Of a stretch of 64,000 nt of DNA, positions 59,389 through 64,000 are shown piece after piece; position 1 is the stretch's first letter; each line of letters starts with the position of its first letter. This DNA is from Thalassobaculum sp. OXR-137 (GTDB lineage Bacteria; Pseudomonadota; Alphaproteobacteria; Thalassobaculales; Thalassobaculaceae), in the NCBI RefSeq assembly GCF_034377285.1, contig NZ_CP139715.1, positions 2,836,001 through 2,900,000 on the forward strand, written 5' to 3'. Both the position numbers and the translations under genes were made by a program. The notes under the pieces were generated by a model. That model saw only the letters and a list, made by a program, of their open reading frames with translations. It had not been told where the DNA came from and searched no databases.

Positions 59389-61842
59389 ATGAAGGATACG
59401 GCTCGGGTCGTCGTTATCGGCGGGGGCGTGGTCGGGGTGAGCACGCTGTACCACCTCGCCAAGAAGGGCTGGTCGGACTGCGTGCTGCTGGAGCGCACCG
59501 AGCTGACCGCCGGCTCCACCTGGCACGCCGCCGGCCTGCTGCCGCTGTTCAACATGAGCTATTCGGTCGGCCAGCTGCACCAGTACTCGGTCGAGCTGTA
59601 CAAGACCCTGGAGGCGGAGACCGGCCAGGACGTCAGCTTCCACGGCGTGGGCAACCTGCGGCTCGCCACCAACCGCGACCGCATGGACGAGTACCGCAAT
59701 TACCAGTGCACGGCCGAGACCATCGGCGTCGACTGCCATCTGGTCGGCGTCGACGAGATCAAGAAGCTGTGGCCGCTGATCAACGCCGAGGGGCTGATCG
59801 GCGCCCTGTGGCACCCGACCGACGGCCATATCGCGCCGGTCGACGTGACCATGGCCCTGGCCAAGGGCGCGCGGATGCACGGCGGCACGATCCACCAGCA
59901 CACCGAGGTGACGGGGATCGAGCGCGACAACAACGAGTGGATTGTCCACACGATGCAGGGCGGGCAGGCGGTCTCGATCCGCTGCGAGCATGTGGTCTCG
60001 GCCACCGGCAACTACGCCCGCCAGACCGCGCTGATGGTCGGCCTGCAGATCCCGGCGATTCCCGTCGAGCACCAGTACATCGTCACCGACGTGGACCCGA
60101 CCCTGAAGGCCTATCGCGAGGCCGGGAATCCGGAGCTGCCGGTGCTGCGCGAGTCCGACAGCCAGTACTATTTCCGCGAGGAGCGCATGGGCTGGATCCT
60201 CGGCCCCTACGAGCGATTCGCCCCGGCCTGCTTCGTCGACGGCGTGCCGTCGACCTTCGAGAAGGACCTGTTCCCGGGCGACCTGGAGCGGCTGATGCCC
60301 CATGTGGAGGCCTGCCTGAACCGGGTACCGTCCTTCGAGACCGCCGGCATCAAGGACATCGTCAACGGCCCGATCTCCTACACGCCGGACGGCAACCCGA
60401 TGGTCGGCCCGGCCTTCGGCCTGCCGAATTTCTGGCTGTCCGAGGGCCACAGCTTCGGCGTCACCGCCGCCGGCGGTGCCGGCTGGCAGCTCGCCAACTG
60501 GATCGTCGACGGCGAGCCCTCGGTCGACATGATCGGCGTCGATCCCCGGCGCTTCGGCGTGGTCTCCAAGAACTTCGCCAAGATCAAGAACGAGGAGGCG
60601 TACGAGCACGTCTTCGTCAACCACTTCCCCATGGAAGAGCGCGAGGCCGGCCGCCCGGCCAAGACCGTGCCGATCCACGGCCGGCTCGATGCCGCAGGCG
60701 CGGTCTGGGGCGCGCGCTTCGGCTGGGAGCGGCCGAACTGGTTCGCGCCGGAGGGAGTCGCCCGCAAGGACGAATACTCGTTCCGCCGCTCCAACTGGTT
60801 CCCCCATGTGGGCAACGAGGTGGCGGCGATGCGCGAGCGGGTCGGCCTGCTGGAGCTGTCGTCCTTCGCCAAGTACATGGTCGAGGGACCGGGCGCGCGG
60901 GCCTGGCTCGACCGCATGGTTGCCAACATCATCCCGAAGAAGATCGGCCGCATGAGCCTCAGCCATGCGCTGAACCCGTCGGGCTCGATCCGCTCGGAAT
61001 TCACCATCTCGCGCCTGCCCGACGGGCTGTACGGCGAGCGCTTCTACCTGGTCGGTCCGGGTGCGGGCCACGACTACGACTGGGACTTCCTCACCAAGCA
61101 GCTGCCGCGCGACGGCTCGGTCTTCCTCTCCGACCTGACCACCCAGTACGGCGTGCTGGTGCTGGCCGGACCGATGGCCCGCAAGGTGCTGGAGAAGCTG
61201 GCCGATGCCGACGTGTCGAACGAGGCCTTCCCCTGGCTGACGGTGCAGGACATCCCGGTCGGCTGGTGCCCGACCGTGCGCGCCCTGCGGGTCAATTTCG
61301 TCGGCTCGCTGGGCTGGGAGCTGCACCACCCGATCGAGTACCAGGCGCATCTCTACGACGCGATCATGGAGGCGGGCCGCGAGTTCGATATCGGCCTGGT
61401 CGGCATGCGCGCCATGGACAGCATGCGCCTGGAGAAGAGCTACCGGCTCTGGGGCACCGACCTGAACGCCGAGAACTCGGCGCTGGAGGCGGGGCTGAAC
61501 CGTTTCGTGCGGCTGAACAAGGGCGATTTCGTCGGCCGCGACGCGCTCACCCGGCAGCAGGAGGCCGGGGTGCCGAACACCTACTGCACGCTGGAGATCG
61601 ACGCGGAGGATGCCGACAGCTTCGGCAACGAGCCGGTGTTCATGGACGGCGAGGTGGTCGGCCGCGGCACCGCGGGCGGCTACGGCCACCACGTGAAGAA
61701 GTCGCTGATGCTGGGCTATGTGAAGACCGAGTTCGCCGAAATCGGCCGCGAATGCCAGGTCCGCGTCATGGGCGAGCTCCGCCCGGCCCGCATCGTCCCG
61801 GAGAGCCCCTACGACCCGGACAACGAGATGCTGCGGGCATAG
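59389..61842 (+). CDS. Dimethylglycine dehydrogenase-like flavoprotein (GcvT C-terminus)
   Basis: An 817-residue protein. The N-terminal FAD domain has VVVIGGGVVGVSTLYHLAKK and the motif ELTAGSTWHAAGLLPLF, where His is the covalent flavin attachment site of dimethylglycine and sarcosine dehydrogenases. The C-terminal half is a folate-binding GCV_T domain (ERVGLLELSSFAKYMVEG, LGWELHHPIEYQAHLYDAI) and a final GCV_T_C domain. It should oxidise an N-methyl amine and pass the carbon to tetrahydrofolate. The start at 59389 has GGGAG upstream. It is divergent from the amine importer. Confidence 0.9.
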   Translation: MKDTARVVVIGGGVVGVSTLYHLAKKGWSDCVLLERTELTAGSTWHAAGLLPLFNMSYSVGQLHQYSVELYKTLEAETGQDVSFHGVGNLRLATNRDRMDEYRNYQCTAETIGVDCHLVGVDEIKKLWPLINAEGLIGALWHPTDGHIAPVDVTMALAKGARMHGGTIHQHTEVTGIERDNNEWIVHTMQGGQAVSIRCEHVVSATGNYARQTALMVGLQIPAIPVEHQYIVTDVDPTLKAYREAGNPELPVLRESDSQYYFREERMGWILGPYERFAPACFVDGVPSTFEKDLFPGDLERLMPHVEACLNRVPSFETAGIKDIVNGPISYTPDGNPMVGPAFGLPNFWLSEGHSFGVTAAGGAGWQLANWIVDGEPSVDMIGVDPRRFGVVSKNFAKIKNEEAYEHVFVNHFPMEEREAGRPAKTVPIHGRLDAAGAVWGARFGWERPNWFAPEGVARKDEYSFRRSNWFPHVGNEVAAMRERVGLLELSSFAKYMVEGPGARAWLDRMVANIIPKKIGRMSLSHALNPSGSIRSEFTISRLPDGLYGERFYLVGPGAGHDYDWDFLTKQLPRDGSVFLSDLTTQYGVLVLAGPMARKVLEKLADADVSNEAFPWLTVQDIPVGWCPTVRALRVNFVGSLGWELHHPIEYQAHLYDAIMEAGREFDIGLVGMRAMDSMRLEKSYRLWGTDLNAENSALEAGLNRFVRLNKGDFVGRDALTRQQEAGVPNTYCTLEIDAEDADSFGNEPVFMDGEVVGRGTAGGYGHHVKKSLMLGYVKTEFAEIGRECQVRVMGELRPARIVPESPYDPDNEMLRA

Positions 61843-61935
61843 CCGCGGGACGAGATCGCGAACGGACCCGAGGGGCGGCGGCCGGATTGGCTGCCGCCCT
61901 TTCTCGTGGCGGCGCTGAGGACCACCCTCTTCGCC

Positions 61936-62553
61936 CACTCCCCGGATTTATGCCGGGGCAACGCCCAGGCCACACCGAATCCCTAACGCTCATGCGATCT
62001 GATGGGATCGCCCCGGAATAAATCCGGGGAGTGGGAGCAGGTGGAAGGTGAGGTGGCAATTGTCGGCCGCCCGGACGTCGCCCGTAAACGCCGCCAGCCG
62101 GGCAACTCTCTCTCACCCAACGCACTCCCCGGATTTATTCCGGGGCAACGCTTAGGTCACACCGAACCCCCCGACGCTCATGCGCTCCGATGGGACCGCC
62201 CCGGAATAAATCCGGGGAATGAGAGAAGGGGGAAGTGAGGAGGCAATTGTCGGCCGCCCAGAGGTCGCCAGTGACCGCCGCCAGCCGGGCAACTCTCTCT
62301 CCCCAATACACTCCCCGGATTCATTCCGGGGCAACGCTTAGGTCACACCGAACCCCCCGACGCTCATGCGCTCCGATGGGACCGCCCCGGAATAAATCCG
62401 GGGAATGAGAGAAGGGGGAAGTGAGGAGGCAATTGTCGGCCGCCCAGAGGTCGCCAGTGACCGCCGCCAGCCGGGCAACTCTCTCTCCCCCCAAATACAC
62501 TCCCCGGATTTATTCCGGGGCAACGCCCAGGTCACACCGAATCCCGACGCTCA
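61936..62553. repeat. Tandem array of ~187-bp palindromic units, truncated by an IS
   Basis: Four head-to-tail units begin at 61936, 62123, 62309 and 62498. Each carries the arms CTCCCCGGATTTATTCCGGG and GCCCCGGAATAAATCCGGGG around a ~50-bp loop, and then a conserved spacer with CAATTGTCGGCCGCCC and GCCGGGCAACTCTCTC. Units 2 and 3 are nearly identical; unit 1 is more diverged. The fourth unit stops at 62553, 56 bases in, exactly where the IS21 end begins. Short frames across the array are translations of the repeat. Confidence 0.85.
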
Positions 62554-62613
62554 TGTCAATGCCGCCCGTAATTTCCCCAGAAGCGCCGAAGTAAATTTCC
62601 CCAGTTTCGCCGG

Positions 62614-63486
62614 TCAGGTTGTCGCGGTGATGTGGTCGTTTTTGGGCGGCCGTCCCCTTGGCCGTCGTAGCGGTGCTGGGGTCGGCGGTGTGATGGTAGC
62701 CTTGGAGCGGACGTGCTCGGGCATGAGGTCGGCGTGCTGGCGCAACCGGTAGCTGGAGCCTTCGATCTGGATGACCAGAGCATGATGCAGCAGGCGGTCG
62801 AGGAGTGCGGTGGCGACGACCGGGTCTCCGAACACCTCGCCCCATTCGGCAAAGCCGCGGTTGGAGGTCAGGACCATCGCACCACGCTCGTATCGGGCGT
62901 TGACCAGCTGGAAGAACAGGTTGCCACCCCCAGGAACGACGGGCAGGTAGCCGATCTCGTCAACGATCAGCAGAGCCGGTCGACAGAAGAAGCGTATGCG
63001 TTCCGTCAGCCGTCCCTCGCGCTCGGCGCGGGCGAGTTGCCCGAGCAGGTCGGCGAGTGTGCAAAAGTAGACACTGCGCCCTGCCTTCACCGCCTCGACG
63101 CCGAGGGCGATGGCCAGATGGCTCTTGCCGGTGCCGGGCGGGCCGAGGAAGTGGACGACCTCGCAGCGACCGATAAAGCCGAGTTGTGCGAGGGTGAGGA
63201 TACGATCGCGGTCGAGCGACGGCTGGAAGGAGAAGTCGAACCCTGAGAGCGTCTTGATGGTCGCCAGTCGGCCCATGCGCAGGGCCGTCTTGATGCGGCT
63301 GTTCTCGCGCAGGGTCAGTTCCTCGGCGAGCAGCATGTCGATGGCCTCCAGAGCACCGATCTCCCCGTGCTCGAGGCGGCGCACGACCTGATCGAGGGCT
63401 TCCAGGGCGCGTGGCATTTTCAGACCGACCAGATCGTGGCGGATCCGCTCCAGGGTCGACGGGGTCAGATCACCTGGAGCGCTCAT
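62614..63486 (-). CDS. istB: IS21-family helper ATPase
   Basis: A 290-residue IstB. Walker A is GPPGTGKS at 115-122 and Walker B is ALLIVDEIGYL from 171. IstB is a DnaA-like AAA+ helper that assembles on DNA and activates the IstA transposase. At the C-terminus, beyond the usual end, is a basic tail with RRPRGRPPK, an AT-hook-like motif, so this copy is longer than the typical ~250-265 residues. Its start overlaps the istA stop by 4 bases (ATGA), as usual for translational coupling. Confidence 0.94.
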   Translation of the reverse strand: MSAPGDLTPSTLERIRHDLVGLKMPRALEALDQVVRRLEHGEIGALEAIDMLLAEELTLRENSRIKTALRMGRLATIKTLSGFDFSFQPSLDRDRILTLAQLGFIGRCEVVHFLGPPGTGKSHLAIALGVEAVKAGRSVYFCTLADLLGQLARAEREGRLTERIRFFCRPALLIVDEIGYLPVVPGGGNLFFQLVNARYERGAMVLTSNRGFAEWGEVFGDPVVATALLDRLLHHALVIQIEGSSYRLRQHADLMPEHVRSKATITPPTPAPLRRPRGRPPKNDHITATT

Positions 63487-64000
63487 GACCGGCACTCCCG
63501 GGCAAGACGGCGAGCGACAGCGTCGTAGAACTCCAGGGAGCGCTGAGCGACCACGTCGCCGGTTCGGCTGACGACCACATCTCCGTCGGCTCCACGTCTT
63601 CGTCCTGTGGAGCCCCCTCCTTTTCGGTGTCCAGGAGCCACCCGGCGCTGGTGGCGGCCTTCCAGGACCGGATGGGTCGCGATCAACGTGCCGTCCTCGA
63701 AGATCCTGATCTCCTGGGCGAGCGTGTGCACCTCGACCGTGCGCCGCCGGGTGGCATCCGGAACGCTGTAGAAGTTGCCACCGACGCTTACCATCCCTTC
63801 CCGGGAGATCCGTCGCTCCAGACGTAGTACGGAGCGGAACGGCGCCAGAGGCAGAACCAGCAGGTGCGGCTTCTCCTCGGCGAACGCCTCGTTCACGACC
63901 CGCCGGGTTGTGGCATGCACCCTGGGATTGGCGACACTGTCCAGCCAGCGCCGCAGCTGCTCGTTCAGATCGTCCAGGTTGCGGAACGAACGGGCCAAGA
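63483..64000 (-). CDS. istA: IS21-family transposase, C-terminal part (partial)
   Basis: The 3' end of istA, about 172 residues in the window, continuing beyond the right edge. It contains the C-terminal beta-rich Mu-type segment (YSVPDATRRRTVEVHTLAQE, IRIFEDGTLIATHPVLEGRH) seen after the DDE catalytic domain, which is not in the window. Its stop overlaps the istB start by 4 bases. Confidence 0.92.
   Translation of the reverse strand, partial: LARSFRNLDDLNEQLRRWLDSVANPRVHATTRRVVNEAFAEEKPHLLVLPLAPFRSVLRLERRISREGMVSVGGNFYSVPDATRRRTVEVHTLAQEIRIFEDGTLIATHPVLEGRHQRRVAPGHRKGGGSTGRRRGADGDVVVSRTGDVVAQRSLEFYDAVARRLARECRS

Larger units (their letters stand above)
62554..64000 (-). mobile_element. IS21-family insertion sequence (left end, runs off window)
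   Basis: The element starts with TGTCAATG at 62554, inside repeat unit 4, and continues to the window edge. Two direct copies of AATTTCCCCAG (62570-62580 and 62594-62604) near the end are typical IS21 terminal repeats that bind the transposase. The istB gene and the 3' part of istA follow, in that order on the plus strand, both read on the minus strand. The other end lies outside the window. Confidence 0.88.

Noticed and set aside
59017-61938. A 973-codon open frame on the minus strand
   Set aside because: It is fully antisense to the DMGDH-like gene, whose motifs and start are clear. The reverse frame is open only because of high GC at third positions.
62002-62535. Short open frames of 60-80 codons across the tandem array
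   Set aside because: They repeat the same peptide because the DNA is repeated; no ribosome sites or domains.
61936-62553. CRISPR-like tandem repeats
   Set aside because: Units are about 187 bp with palindromic arms and conserved spacers, with no variable spacers or cas genes. They are tandem palindromic repeats.

Overview
The window is GC-rich DNA (clearly above 60% by eye) with alphaproteobacterial-looking gene content. The mix points to a marine or soil Rhodospirillales-like bacterium: many amidohydrolases, a D-hydantoinase/D-carbamoylase pair, a divergent FolD with FchA, DMGDH-like flavoproteins, BioY, TlyA and a FixK/FNR-type box. The genus cannot be fixed from sequence alone.

Layout. 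1-6867: right part of an integrated element whose left end lies outside the window. It carries two tyrosine recombinases, a DUF3489-type protein, small unknowns and one strikingly AT-rich AAA+ ATPase gene, and it abuts the 3' end of tRNA-Leu(UAA). 6981-19745: mostly housekeeping and conserved-unknown genes (alpha/beta hydrolase, ilvE, a two-gene unknown operon, HD hydrolase, two MFS transporters, a DMT transporter, GIY-YIG protein beside a long palindrome, cupin, SPOR lipoprotein). 19949-34959: catabolic block with class II aldolase, two amidohydrolases, bioY, folD-fchA, hydantoinase and N-carbamoyl-D-amino-acid amidohydrolase. Within it, four glycan-type genes sit between hydantoinase and carbamoylase, and a cluster of palindromic repeats lies at 22.5-25.3 kb. 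35-47 kb: TPR protein, two tandem extensin-like paralogues, tlyA, DUF2806 protein, sppA, aroC, fabI, BrkB-family protein and a DnaJ-like chaperone. 47-54 kb: glycine-zipper lipoprotein, pdxH, a universal stress protein behind a perfect FNR-type box, MgtC, SDR, glutamine amidotransferase, AraC regulator and LysE exporter. 54-62 kb: an ABC importer of the spermidine/putrescine type with a PadR-like regulator, divergent from an 817-residue DMGDH-like flavoprotein. 61.9-62.55 kb: a ~187-bp tandem repeat array cut by an IS21-family element running off the right edge.

How the genes may work together. The ABC importer and the DMGDH-like enzyme are divergent neighbours, so the importer probably brings in an N-methylated amine that the flavoprotein demethylates onto tetrahydrofolate. 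FolD and FchA could oxidise the resulting methylene-THF. The hydantoinase, carbamoylase and the two amidohydrolases suggest breakdown of cyclic ureides or amides.

The least explained signals are these: two tandem paralogous genes that both appear to start at an ATC codon, a 13-bp hairpin swallowing the start codon of the DnaJ-like gene, a leader stem that would hide the folD ribosome binding site, a permease with a ~250-residue duplicated periplasmic insert, and the AT-rich ATPase cargo gene in the integrated element.
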